A DNA stretch of 48,364 nucleotides from Gammaproteobacteria bacterium. Lineage in GTDB: Bacteria > Pseudomonadota > Gammaproteobacteria > Acidithiobacillales > Acidithiobacillaceae. Position numbers and translations under genes: made by a program. Positions 9,093 through 20,330 of this stretch are shown here, in pieces. Numbering within the stretch: position 1 is the first letter of the stretch; the number at the start of each line of letters is the position of its first letter. The DNA lies in contig JAMCRJ010000043.1 in the NCBI GenBank assembly GCA_023381645.1, positions 1 through 48,364 of the forward strand. The letters run 5' to 3'. The notes beneath the pieces were generated by a model. It saw only the letters and a program-made list of their open reading frames with translations, ran no database searches and was not told the origin of the DNA.

Positions 9093-10451
9093 ATGAGCAG
9101 TCATCCAGCGCCATCCGCGCTGCACAACGGAGATGCCCTATGGGCAGCGCTGTGCGTGCAGTTGCAAGAACAGACCACCGCCCAGCAGTTCAACACCTGG
9201 CTGCGCCCCCTTCGTGGCGAGCTGCATGGTAACGAATTGCGCCTTTTCGCACCCAATACCTTCGTCATGGAGTGGGTACGGGAAAGGTTGATAGGCCTGC
9301 TGGAAACGGTGCTTGCCGAGCTTGCACCTGGGATGCTGCTGCGCCTGGAACTCAGCCCCGACCAGGGGATGGCGCAGGTCTCGGCGGGACCGGCGACGCC
9401 GTCCGCCCCTTCCGTCACCGAGCCGCGCAACGGCAACCGGCTCAATCCGGGATTTTCCTTTCGGTCCTACGTCGAGGGCAAATCCAATCAACTCGCCGTG
9501 GCGGCTGCCCGACAGGTCGCAGAAAATCCGGGGAAATCCTACAATCCCCTGTATATCTATGGCGGCGTCGGACTGGGCAAGACCCACCTCATGCAAGCGG
9601 TGGGCAACGCCATCCTCCAGCGCAATGCCGATGCCAAGGTGCTCTATGTGAGCTCCGAAGGCTTCATCATGGACATGGTGCGCTCCCTGCAACATAACAC
9701 CATCAACGACTTCAAGCAGCGCTACCGCAAGCTGGACGCCCTGCTCATCGACGACATCCAGTTTTTTGCGGGCAAGGACCGCACCCAGGAAGAGTTTTTC
9801 CACACCTTCAACGCCCTCTTTGACGGTGGTCGGCAGATCATCATCACCTGCGACCGCTATCCCAAAGAGGTGGACCGGCTGGAAGAGCGCCTGCAATCGC
9901 GCTTCGGCTGGGGACTGACGGTCGCCATCCAGCCCCATGATCTGGAAACCCGCATGGCCATCATTCTTTGCAAGGCGGAAGAAAGCGGCGTCGATTTGCC
10001 GGAAGAAGTGGCCTTCTTCATCGCCGAGAAAATCCGCTCCCATGTCCGCGAACTGGAAGGCGCGCTGCGCAGGGTCATCGCCCACGTCAATTTCACCCAC
10101 AAGCCTTACGACCTGGACACCGCCCGCGAGGCCCTGCGCGACCTGATCGACGTGCAGAAACGCATGGTCAGCCTCGACAACATCCAGAAAGTCGTAGCCG
10201 AGTATTTTCACATTCGCGGCTCCGATATGCAGTCCAAGCGACGCAGCCGCAACATTGCCCGTCCCCGACAGGTAGCCATGTGCCTCACCAAGCAACTCAC
10301 CAACCACAGTCTTCCGGAAATCGGCGAGGCCTTCGGCGGACGCGACCACACCACCGTCCTCCACGCCTGCCGCCAGATCGATAAACTCCGTCTGGAAGAT
10401 ACCCAGATGGACGAAGATTACCGAAACCTGTTGCGGATTCTTGGCGCATGA
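9093..10451 (+). CDS. dnaA: Chromosomal replication initiator DnaA
   Basis: Opens oriC and loads the helicase; also a transcription regulator. In 452 residues the four domains are visible: domain I (QFNTWLRPL), a short Pro/Ala linker (about 95-120), the AAA+ core starting at [18 protein letters not shown] with Walker [10 protein letters not shown] (about 157-164) and Walker B LLIDDIQF (about 216-223), and the C-terminal DNA-binding domain with [14 protein letters not shown] (about 416-429). The ATG at 9093 has only a weak ribosome site. DnaA boxes lie on both sides of the gene, implying autoregulation. Confidence 0.97.
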   Translation: MSSHPAPSALHNGDALWAALCVQLQEQTTAQQFNTWLRPLRGELHGNELRLFAPNTFVMEWVRERLIGLLETVLAELAPGMLLRLELSPDQGMAQVSAGPATPSAPSVTEPRNGNRLNPGFSFRSYVEGKSNQLAVAAARQVAENPGKSYNPLYIYGGVGLGKTHLMQAVGNAILQRNADAKVLYVSSEGFIMDMVRSLQHNTINDFKQRYRKLDALLIDDIQFFAGKDRTQEEFFHTFNALFDGGRQIIITCDRYPKEVDRLEERLQSRFGWGLTVAIQPHDLETRMAIILCKAEESGVDLPEEVAFFIAEKIRSHVRELEGALRRVIAHVNFTHKPYDLDTAREALRDLIDVQKRMVSLDNIQKVVAEYFHIRGSDMQSKRRSRNIARPRQVAMCLTKQLTNHSLPEIGEAFGGRDHTTVLHACRQIDKLRLEDTQMDEDYRNLLRILGA

Positions 10452-10469
10452 TCCGAGATCCGCATAAGC

Positions 10470-10478
10470 TGTGGATAA
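10470..10478 (-). promoter_or_regulatory. DnaA box in the dnaA-dnaN gap
   Basis: TGTGGATAA, a perfect box on the minus strand, 19 bp after the dnaA stop. Two near-matches follow in the plus orientation: TTACCCACA (10549-10557) and CTTTCCACA (10615-10623). The 283-bp gap between dnaA and dnaN may therefore be a second DnaA-binding cluster. Confidence 0.6.
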
Positions 10479-10662
10479 GCCCCTGCATAACACCTGGGCT
10501 ATCCCTGTATGAAAAATGGCGCTTTTTTTTATCCCTGGATATACCCACTTACCCACAGCTTGTCGACCGTCTGCCAAAATCGGAAACTTCATACTGGACA
10601 AGGTGCTACGACACCTTTCCACAGGCCATGTGGCCATCAATAGTATTAGTAGTTAAAAGAAA

Positions 10663-10685
10663 ATTTATAAATTATATTTATAAAT
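10663..10685. repeat. Tandem AT-only palindromes upstream of dnaN
   Basis: The 10-bp perfect palindrome ATTTATAAAT occurs twice (10663-10672 and 10676-10685), separated by TAT, giving a 13-bp period. It sits 50 bp before the dnaN start, inside a pure AT tract. It may be an unwinding element, a promoter -10 region or an operator. Confidence 0.6.
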
Positions 10686-10734
10686 CGACACTACGAATCC
10701 CTTTCCAGCCCTGGCATTCTAGGAGCACACCCCG

Positions 10735-11832
10735 ATGAAAATCACCATAGATCGCGAAGATCTTCTCCCCATCCTGGCCAATATGGCCAATATTGCCGAC
10801 CGACGTCCGGTACAACCGATCCTGGCCCATGTCCTCATCGAAGCCGCAGGCCAACACTGCCGCTTTGTCGCTACCGATCTGGAAGTCCAGCTTTCCGCCG
10901 ATCTGGATCACCCGGTAGATGCTCCGGGCACCTGCGCCGTCCCCGCCCGCAAACTCTATGACATCTGCCGGGCATTACCAGAACACACCCCCATAGAATT
11001 TCATAAAGACGGCGAAAAGCTGCTCTTGAAGGCCGCCAAGAGCCGCTTTACCCTGCACATATTGCCAGCCGATCAATTTCCTTACCTCAGTACCCACAGC
11101 AGTCTCTGTCAGGGCCATTGCAACGCCAAAACCTTTCGCGAAGCGCTCGCCGTCGTTGCCAACACCATGGCACAGAACGACGCAAGGCTATTTCTGAACG
11201 GCGTCCTCGTCGAAGTGGAAGGTCAGGAACTGCGTCTCGTAGCCACCGATGGCCATCGTCTGGCCATGATGACGCTGCCTTTTGCCAGCAGCCTGGAAAG
11301 CGGAAGCTACCAGGCCATCCTGCCCCGCAAAGCCGTCCTCGAACTGCTGCGGATTCTCGATGACGGCGACATCGTCCTGGAGATGTCGGATGCCAGCTTT
11401 CTGCTCGATGATGGTACACAGCAGTTCGCCTGCAAGCTCATCGACGCCAAATATCCTGATTACCGCCGGGTCATCCCCCAGGGACACCCCCGCTTCGCCA
11501 TACTGGACCGCCAGGCCTTCAAAAGTGCCTTGCAGCAGAGCGACGTTTTGGTCAGCGACCGTAATCCGACCACCCATCTACATCTGGAAAACGACCAGAT
11601 AACCCTGCGCAGCCGCAATGAGGAGCAGGAGGAAGGCGAAATCCAGATTCCCGTCGAGTATCAGGGCGACACCCTGGATATCGCGTTCAACAGCCGCTAT
11701 CTGACGGATACGACTCAGATATTCCCCCAGGAAAGTTTGCGGATGCGGGTCAAGGACAGCGACAGCAGCGCCGTTTTTACCCCGGTAGACGGCAATAATC
11801 CCCTGTATATCATCATGCCCGTCCGTCTTTGA
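10735..11832 (+). CDS. dnaN: DNA polymerase III beta sliding clamp
   Basis: Ring-shaped processivity clamp of the replicative polymerase. The 365-residue length is standard, with three homologous clamp domains; recognisable stretches are PILAHVLIEA, FVATDLEVQL, LRLVATDGHRLAMM (about 164-177), ARFLNGV-type sequence (DARLFLNGVLVE) and the C-terminal NPLYIIMPVRL, which contributes to the pocket for clamp-binding peptides. The ATG at 10735 has AGGAG 9 bp upstream. The next gene, recF, starts one base after its stop, so the pair is translationally coupled. Confidence 0.97.
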   Translation: MKITIDREDLLPILANMANIADRRPVQPILAHVLIEAAGQHCRFVATDLEVQLSADLDHPVDAPGTCAVPARKLYDICRALPEHTPIEFHKDGEKLLLKAAKSRFTLHILPADQFPYLSTHSSLCQGHCNAKTFREALAVVANTMAQNDARLFLNGVLVEVEGQELRLVATDGHRLAMMTLPFASSLESGSYQAILPRKAVLELLRILDDGDIVLEMSDASFLLDDGTQQFACKLIDAKYPDYRRVIPQGHPRFAILDRQAFKSALQQSDVLVSDRNPTTHLHLENDQITLRSRNEEQEEGEIQIPVEYQGDTLDIAFNSRYLTDTTQIFPQESLRMRVKDSDSSAVFTPVDGNNPLYIIMPVRL

Positions 11833-11833
11833 G

Positions 11834-15288
<3,455 letters not shown>

Positions 15289-15325
15289 ATACGCGGCGAT
15301 ATCTTGGTCAAAACGCAAGGGTATG

Positions 15326-15353
15326 GGCCGGCGGATGACCTTTCCGTCCGGCC
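15326..15353 (+). terminator. Stem-loop after gyrB, possible terminator
   Basis: Ten base pairs (15326-15335 with 15343-15353, one bulged T) around a 7-nt loop, 38 bp after the gyrB stop. The stem is very GC-rich, but no T tract follows, so it may instead be an attenuator or an RNA-stability element. Confidence 0.3.
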
Positions 15354-15452
15354 ATCCTGAAAAGATGACAGAATCCCATATTGCCAGCAGAATATGATGG
15401 TTTCATGAATGCTGTCGCAGCGCAGTCGCTGGTATGACTCGGGAGATCATAA

Positions 15453-18400
15453 GTGCTTAATTTACTCAACTTTGAATATAAAGAACTTTTTACTTCTGAA
15501 GGGCTCGCGCGGCTGGATGGGGAATTTCTTCGTGTCCTGGCAGAAAAAGACCTGACCCTGGTGGAAAGCCTGCAGGCATATCGTGCCGCTGGGGCGCGGC
15601 CTGCGGATAAGGCCCAGAGCGAGTTTCTGCTGCGGCTTGCGCCGCACCTGGAACAATTTGTCGCGCAACTCTTCCGCCTGGGGCCGGAAGTGGCGGAGTT
15701 GCAGGCCCGGACCCGCAGTCATGATGTGGTCATGGCGTTCAAAAAGCATTTCGTGTTACGCCGCGCGCGCCGTTACCGGGGCGAATTCCCCGAGTCCTTT
15801 GCCGATCTGGATCAGTGGCTGGACAGCGAAATCCGGCAGCGCGGCTGGCCACTGGAAGATCGCGAATGGGCCATTGCCCGGCTGAGTGAAGCATGGCTTG
15901 AGAATGAAGCGGCTCATGCCGCGGCCATCGACCGTCTGACCCGGTGGTGTGCCCTCATCCTGAGGGATCCACAGGCCGCCCTGGCGGTGCAGGGCTGGTC
16001 CAGTTTCCGCCTGCCCCAACGAGTGGACCACGAGGCACTGGTCCCCTTGAAACGTCGGGAGGATATCCCCGGTGCGCCCTTCGTGGCGCCGGACGGTACC
16101 CTGCGGCGCCGCGACAGCTTTCATCTGACCGACCTGCGCATGGACGCCCGCAGCGTCCAGAGTGAAGTCCATTATTGTTTGTACTGCCATGATCACGACG
16201 GGGATTTTTGTTCCAAGGGCTTTCCGGAGAAAAAGGGCGTGCCGGAACTGGGTCTCAAGGTAGACCCGCTGGGCGTCACCCTGACGGGCTGTCCCCTGGA
16301 AGAAAAGATTTCCGAGATGCAGGTACTGAAGCGGGACGGATTCCATATCGCCGCCCTGGCCATGGCGATGGTGGACAACCCCATGGTTCCGGCCACCGGC
16401 CACCGCATCTGCAACGACTGTATGAAGGCCTGCGTTTACCAGAAGCAGGATCCGGTGAACATCCCCCAGATTGAAACGCGGATTCTCACGGATGTGTTGA
16501 ATCTCCCCTGGGGCGTGGAGCTCTACGATCTGCTGGCCCGCTGGAACCCGTTGCGCGCCGTGCAATATCTGGCGCAGCCCTACAACGGGCGCAAGGTGCT
16601 GGTGGCGGGCATGGGCCCGGCAGGCTTCACCATGGCCCATCATCTCCTGCAGGAAGGTTGTGCGGTGGTCGGCATCGATGGCCTGAAAGTCGAACCCCTG
16701 CCCCGGCAGTGGCTGGAGCAGCCCGTCCGCGACTGGAGCAGTCTTCAGGAGGACCTCGACGAACGCATTCTGCTCGGTTTTGGCGGTGTGGCCGAATATG
16801 GCATTACCGTGCGCTGGGACAAGAATTTTCTCAAACTGATCTACCTGACCCTGGCACGTCGCTCGAATTTCCAGATTTTCGGTGGCGTGCGGCTGGGCGG
16901 TACCATCACCCTCGAAAACGCCTGGGAACTGGGTTTCGATCATGTCTGCATCGCTACCGGCGCGGGTCTGCCGCGGGTGGTGCCCATGGGGGAGAGTCTG
17001 GCGCGCGGTATGCGTCAGGCCAGCGACTTTCTCATGGCGCTGCAGCTCACCGGAGCGGGCAAGCGGTCCAGTCTCGCCAATCTGCAGGTACGCCTGCCGG
17101 CGGTGGTGATTGGCGGTGGCCTCACGGCGGTGGATACCGCCACCGAGGTACAAGCCTATTATGTGCGGCAGGTAGAGAAGGTGCTGGCGCGCTACGAAGC
17201 GATGGTAACGCATTCTGGCGAAGAAAAACTCCGCGCCGGACTCTCCGCCGAGGATGCCGGGATTCTCGACGAGTTCCTGACCCACGGCCGCGCCGTGCGT
17301 GCCGAGCGCGAGCGCGCCGCAGTAGAGAACGAATTGCCCAATTTCGTGCCGCTGATCCAGTCCTGGGGCGGCGTCACCCTGGCATACCGGAAGGGGATGC
17401 AGCAGTCGCCCGCCTATACCCGCAACCATGAAGAACTCATCAAGGCCATGGAAGAAGGACTCTATTATAGTGAGGGTCTCGATCCTCTCCGCGCAGAATT
17501 GGATAGCTATGGGCATATCGCGCACATGGTCTTCCGCCGGATGCGCGAGGTGGAAGGGCGCTGGCTGGCCAGCGATCAGGACGTGCGGCTGCCCGCACGC
17601 GCCGTCTTCATCGCCGCCGGCACCGTCCCCAACACCATCTATGAAAGGGAATATCCGGGGACTTTCCAACTGGATGGGGACCACTTCCTGACCCATGTGG
17701 CCCACGACAACGGGCCGTTGCAGGCGGTGCAGGTGGCCGAGCACTGCAAGGCCCCCGAGGCCGGTCCCTTTACGTCCTACGGTGATGCGCAAGGACATCG
17801 GATCAGCTTTATTGGGGACACGCATCCGGTGTTTCACGGCAGTGTGGTCAAGGCTATTGCCTCCGCCAAGGCGACGTATCCGCAGGTCATGCAGAGCCTG
17901 GAGGCGCTGGATAGCGCCGCCGACCTGGACGTAAAGGGCTTTCAGCAACGCTTGCAGCATCTGCTGAGCATGCGGGTACTACGCATGGATCGCAGCAACC
18001 CCGCCGTCACCGAGATGTGGGTGGAGGCCCCGCTGGCGGCCCGCAATTTCCGGCCGGGACAGTTTTTTCGTTTGCAGACCTTCGAGAGTCACAGCCCGGT
18101 CGTGGATGGCACCCGCTTGCAGGTACCGGTGCTGACGGTCAGCGGTGCAGGGGTGGAAGGCGACGCGGTGCGCCTCATGATCCTGCAGTGGGGCACTGGA
18201 CCGCGTCTGGTGGGCCGCTTGCAGCCGGGCGATCCCCTTATTCTCATGGGACCGACCGGCGCGCCTACCGACATCCCCACAGGTAAAACGATTCTGGTGG
18301 TCGCCGGACGCTGGGGTGCGGCGGTGATGCTGGATATCGGCCCGGCCTTGCGGGCGGCGGGCAACCGCGTGCTCTATGTGGCGGCACTGGGCAAAGCCAG

Positions 18401-18944
18401 CGAACTGGATAACCAGGCGGAGCTGGAAGAGGCCGCGGACCAGATCATCTGGTGTACGGGCAGTGGCCCGTTGATCGAGGCCCGCCGTAAGCAGGATCTC
18501 AGTGTCGAGGCCAGTGACATGGTGGCCCTGCTGCGCGCCTATGGGGCTGGAGCGCTGTCCGGGCAGACCGCGCCAGGTGATGCGGGGATAACGCTGACCA
18601 GTGTGGATCGCCTGATGGTCATGGGGTCCACCGGCTTGCTCAAGGCCTTTCAGCAGGCCCTCCAGGGGGAGTTGCAGCCCTATTTCCGAGCTGATCTGGA
18701 GGCCACCGCCACGGTGGGCAGTCCCATGCAGTGTATGCTCAAAGGCGTCTGTGCCCAGTGCCTGCAGTGGCAGATCGATCCGGAGACGAGGCAGCGCACC
18801 AAGGCGGTGTTCTCCTGCGCGCAGCAGGATCAGCCCCTGGCCTGGGTGGATCTGGACAATCTCACCGCCCGGCAGAGTCAGAATCGCCTCCTGGAAAGGA
18901 TTTCCAGCCAGTGGCTGGATCACGTAACACTCTGGGAAACATGA
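15453..18944 (+). CDS. Flavin/iron-sulfur NAD(P)H oxidoreductase, NfnL-NfnS-like fusion
   Basis: A 1163-residue multidomain redox enzyme. Residues 1-220 match no family I recognise. Next comes a GltD/NfnL-like part: cysteines 242, 245, 253 and 280, then 320, 323 and 327 (ICNDCMKAC) are candidate [4Fe-4S] ligands; FAD site GMGPAGFTMAHH (about 386); NAD(P) site IGGGLTAVDTATE (about 553); FAD-closing FIAAGTVPNTIYE. From about 843 a second part resembles PyrK/NfnS ferredoxin reductases (NFRPGQFFRLQ, LQVPVLTVSG, LILMGPTGAPTDIPTG) and ends with cysteines 1094, 1100, 1103 and 1122, which fit a [2Fe-2S] site. NfnSL bifurcates electrons between NADPH, NADH and ferredoxin; the same role here is inference. 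The GTG start has GGGAG 7 bp upstream. The usual NAD-binding GGG motif in the C-terminal part is degenerate (VVAGRWGAAVM). Confidence 0.75.
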   Translation: MLNLLNFEYKELFTSEGLARLDGEFLRVLAEKDLTLVESLQAYRAAGARPADKAQSEFLLRLAPHLEQFVAQLFRLGPEVAELQARTRSHDVVMAFKKHFVLRRARRYRGEFPESFADLDQWLDSEIRQRGWPLEDREWAIARLSEAWLENEAAHAAAIDRLTRWCALILRDPQAALAVQGWSSFRLPQRVDHEALVPLKRREDIPGAPFVAPDGTLRRRDSFHLTDLRMDARSVQSEVHYCLYCHDHDGDFCSKGFPEKKGVPELGLKVDPLGVTLTGCPLEEKISEMQVLKRDGFHIAALAMAMVDNPMVPATGHRICNDCMKACVYQKQDPVNIPQIETRILTDVLNLPWGVELYDLLARWNPLRAVQYLAQPYNGRKVLVAGMGPAGFTMAHHLLQEGCAVVGIDGLKVEPLPRQWLEQPVRDWSSLQEDLDERILLGFGGVAEYGITVRWDKNFLKLIYLTLARRSNFQIFGGVRLGGTITLENAWELGFDHVCIATGAGLPRVVPMGESLARGMRQASDFLMALQLTGAGKRSSLANLQVRLPAVVIGGGLTAVDTATEVQAYYVRQVEKVLARYEAMVTHSGEEKLRAGLSAEDAGILDEFLTHGRAVRAERERAAVENELPNFVPLIQSWGGVTLAYRKGMQQSPAYTRNHEELIKAMEEGLYYSEGLDPLRAELDSYGHIAHMVFRRMREVEGRWLASDQDVRLPARAVFIAAGTVPNTIYEREYPGTFQLDGDHFLTHVAHDNGPLQAVQVAEHCKAPEAGPFTSYGDAQGHRISFIGDTHPVFHGSVVKAIASAKATYPQVMQSLEALDSAADLDVKGFQQRLQHLLSMRVLRMDRSNPAVTEMWVEAPLAARNFRPGQFFRLQTFESHSPVVDGTRLQVPVLTVSGAGVEGDAVRLMILQWGTGPRLVGRLQPGDPLILMGPTGAPTDIPTGKTILVVAGRWGAAVMLDIGPALRAAGNRVLYVAALGKASELDNQAELEEAADQIIWCTGSGPLIEARRKQDLSVEASDMVALLRAYGAGALSGQTAPGDAGITLTSVDRLMVMGSTGLLKAFQQALQGELQPYFRADLEATATVGSPMQCMLKGVCAQCLQWQIDPETRQRTKAVFSCAQQDQPLAWVDLDNLTARQSQNRLLERISSQWLDHVTLWET

Positions 18945-18957
18945 CAAAAAGTCATGT
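18939..18957. repeat. Perfect hairpin overlapping the oxidoreductase stop codon
   Basis: ACATGAC, an AAAAA loop and GTCATGT form a 7-bp perfect stem that includes the TGA stop at 18942-18944. It is AT-rich and lacks a T tract, so it is a weak terminator at best; it may be an operator for the pilus operon 85 bp downstream. Confidence 0.4.
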
Positions 18958-18982
18958 CATTTATCCGATCAAAATCCAATCA

Positions 18983-19011
18983 TGCTGCGGAATTTGTGTT
19001 ACAGTTATACT
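18983..19011 (+). promoter_or_regulatory. Candidate promoter of the Csu-type pilus operon
   Basis: TATACT at 19006-19011 is a good -10; the -35 at 17 bp (TGCTGC, 18983-18988) is weak. A second possible -10, TACAAT at 19020-19025, would leave almost no leader. The weak -35 suggests activator dependence. The gene behind it has a GGAGG ribosome site. Confidence 0.3.
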
Positions 19012-19041
19012 TGATGTAGTACAATAAATGGGAGGTGTATC

Positions 19042-19554
19042 GTGAAATTGCTTCGGGAACAGCACAAAAAATTGTTCGTCGGCCTCAGCGTGCTGTCAAC
19101 GCTGATGCTTGGTCTGTTATCTGATCAGCCCCAGGCTTCGACAGCCACTGCCACGTTCACGGTTTCCGCGACCGTGGCAGCTACCTGCACGATTTCCGCG
19201 ACCAACCTGGCTTTTGGCACCTATAACGGTGCGCTAACGAACGCCAACTCCACTGTTACCGTCACCTGCACCAACACCACACCGTACAACGTTGGTCTTA
19301 ACGCAGGGACTGCCACTGCCGCAACCGTAAGCACACGGGCAATGACTGGCCCTAGCTCGGCAACCCTGTCGTACGGACTGTTTCAGAATGCCTCGTACAC
19401 TACTAACTGGGGCGACACCATTGGCACAGATACAGAAACCGGAACGGGGAATGGCAGTGCCCAGGCGCTGACCGTTTATGGCCAAATTCCGGCTGGGCAG
19501 TATCCTGCACCAGGAGCCTACACCGATACGATCACCGCGACGATTACCTACTGA
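19042..19554 (+). CDS. Csu-type fimbrial pilin, spore coat U domain
   Basis: Major pilin-like subunit of an archaic (Csu) chaperone-usher pilus. The 170-residue precursor has a signal peptide to about residue 33 (LFVGLSVLSTLMLG) and one SCPU domain with the two conserved cysteines (AATCTISA and TVTCTNTT), the GLNAG and LSYGLFQN motifs and the C-terminal strand PAPGAYTDTITATITY. Such pili mediate attachment, which would fit a biofilm former on mineral surfaces. The start GTG 19042 is supported by GGAGG. It is Ser/Thr-rich and lower in charged residues than its neighbours, as usual for pilins. Confidence 0.85.
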   Translation: MKLLREQHKKLFVGLSVLSTLMLGLLSDQPQASTATATFTVSATVAATCTISATNLAFGTYNGALTNANSTVTVTCTNTTPYNVGLNAGTATAATVSTRAMTGPSSATLSYGLFQNASYTTNWGDTIGTDTETGTGNGSAQALTVYGQIPAGQYPAPGAYTDTITATITY

Positions 19555-19567
19555 CATGGGATGTGTG

Positions 19568-20311
19568 ATGTCGATCGGTGCTGCGAATATCCGGCGACTT
19601 ATTGTTGGAGTCGCGAGTGTATTTATTATCTCGCTTGCCGTCGGTGTAGCCAGCGCGGTATCCCTGACCGTGTTGCCTGTCACCATTCAGATGGCTCCTG
19701 GACAGAGGACAACGGCGTTGACCGTTATCAACCATGGCCACCGCGAGATTGCCTTTCAGGTTCGCGCCTTCGCATGGACACAGTTGAATGGCCACAACAA
19801 ATTGGCGCCCACCGCCGAATTGCTGGCTAGTCCACCCCTTGGCACTCTAGCGGCAGGCGGCCGCCAGATTATTCGGATGGAGTTGCGCCGACCCCCGCAG
19901 GGGAGGGAAGCCAGTTACCGAATCTTGCTGGACGAAATTCCGCCGCCGGCGGTGCCAGGGATGGTCCGGATCGCACTACGTATGTCGATCCCGATCTTTG
20001 CCGAGCCCCAGACTCGAGTCGCACCCCATGTGCTATGGAAGGTGGATAGCTCTGACGGGCAGTCTTTTCTGGTCGGCGTTAACGAGGGTACACGCCACGA
20101 GACTCTCCGCGACATCAAACTCCAGGTCCCTGGCGGGGGCACGCTGAAAGTCGAGTCCAATATCAACCCCTATATCCTGGCCGGAGCCACAATGCGTTGG
20201 CATATCGTCACACCGTCCCCTCCACTGGCCCCCGGCGCAGTCCTGCAACTAACTGCAAGCACCAATACAGGGCATATTGACCAGTCGGTCCGGGTTGTTG
20301 GCAGCCCATGA
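19568..20311 (+). CDS. Periplasmic pilus chaperone, PapD/CsuC-like
   Basis: Donor-strand chaperone that folds the pilins and delivers them to the usher. From ATG 19568 it has 247 residues with a signal peptide (LIVGVASVFIISLAVGVASA) and the PapD-like N-terminal domain: LTVLPVTIQMAPGQRTTALTVINHG, IAFQVRAFAWTQ, RQIIRMELRRP and SYRILLDEIPPP. These are typical of the archaic-class chaperones. ATG 19556 is an equally in-frame alternative giving four more residues; neither has a strong ribosome site. The gene begins 13 bp after the pilin stop. Confidence 0.85.
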   Translation: MSIGAANIRRLIVGVASVFIISLAVGVASAVSLTVLPVTIQMAPGQRTTALTVINHGHREIAFQVRAFAWTQLNGHNKLAPTAELLASPPLGTLAAGGRQIIRMELRRPPQGREASYRILLDEIPPPAVPGMVRIALRMSIPIFAEPQTRVAPHVLWKVDSSDGQSFLVGVNEGTRHETLRDIKLQVPGGGTLKVESNINPYILAGATMRWHIVTPSPPLAPGAVLQLTASTNTGHIDQSVRVVGSP

Positions 20312-20330
20312 CCGGCGTCGCGCGCTGGCA

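Noticed and set aside
15756..17960. 734-codon open frame antisense to the large oxidoreductase
   Set aside because: Shadow of the sense gene; His/Gln/Gly-rich with no motifs.
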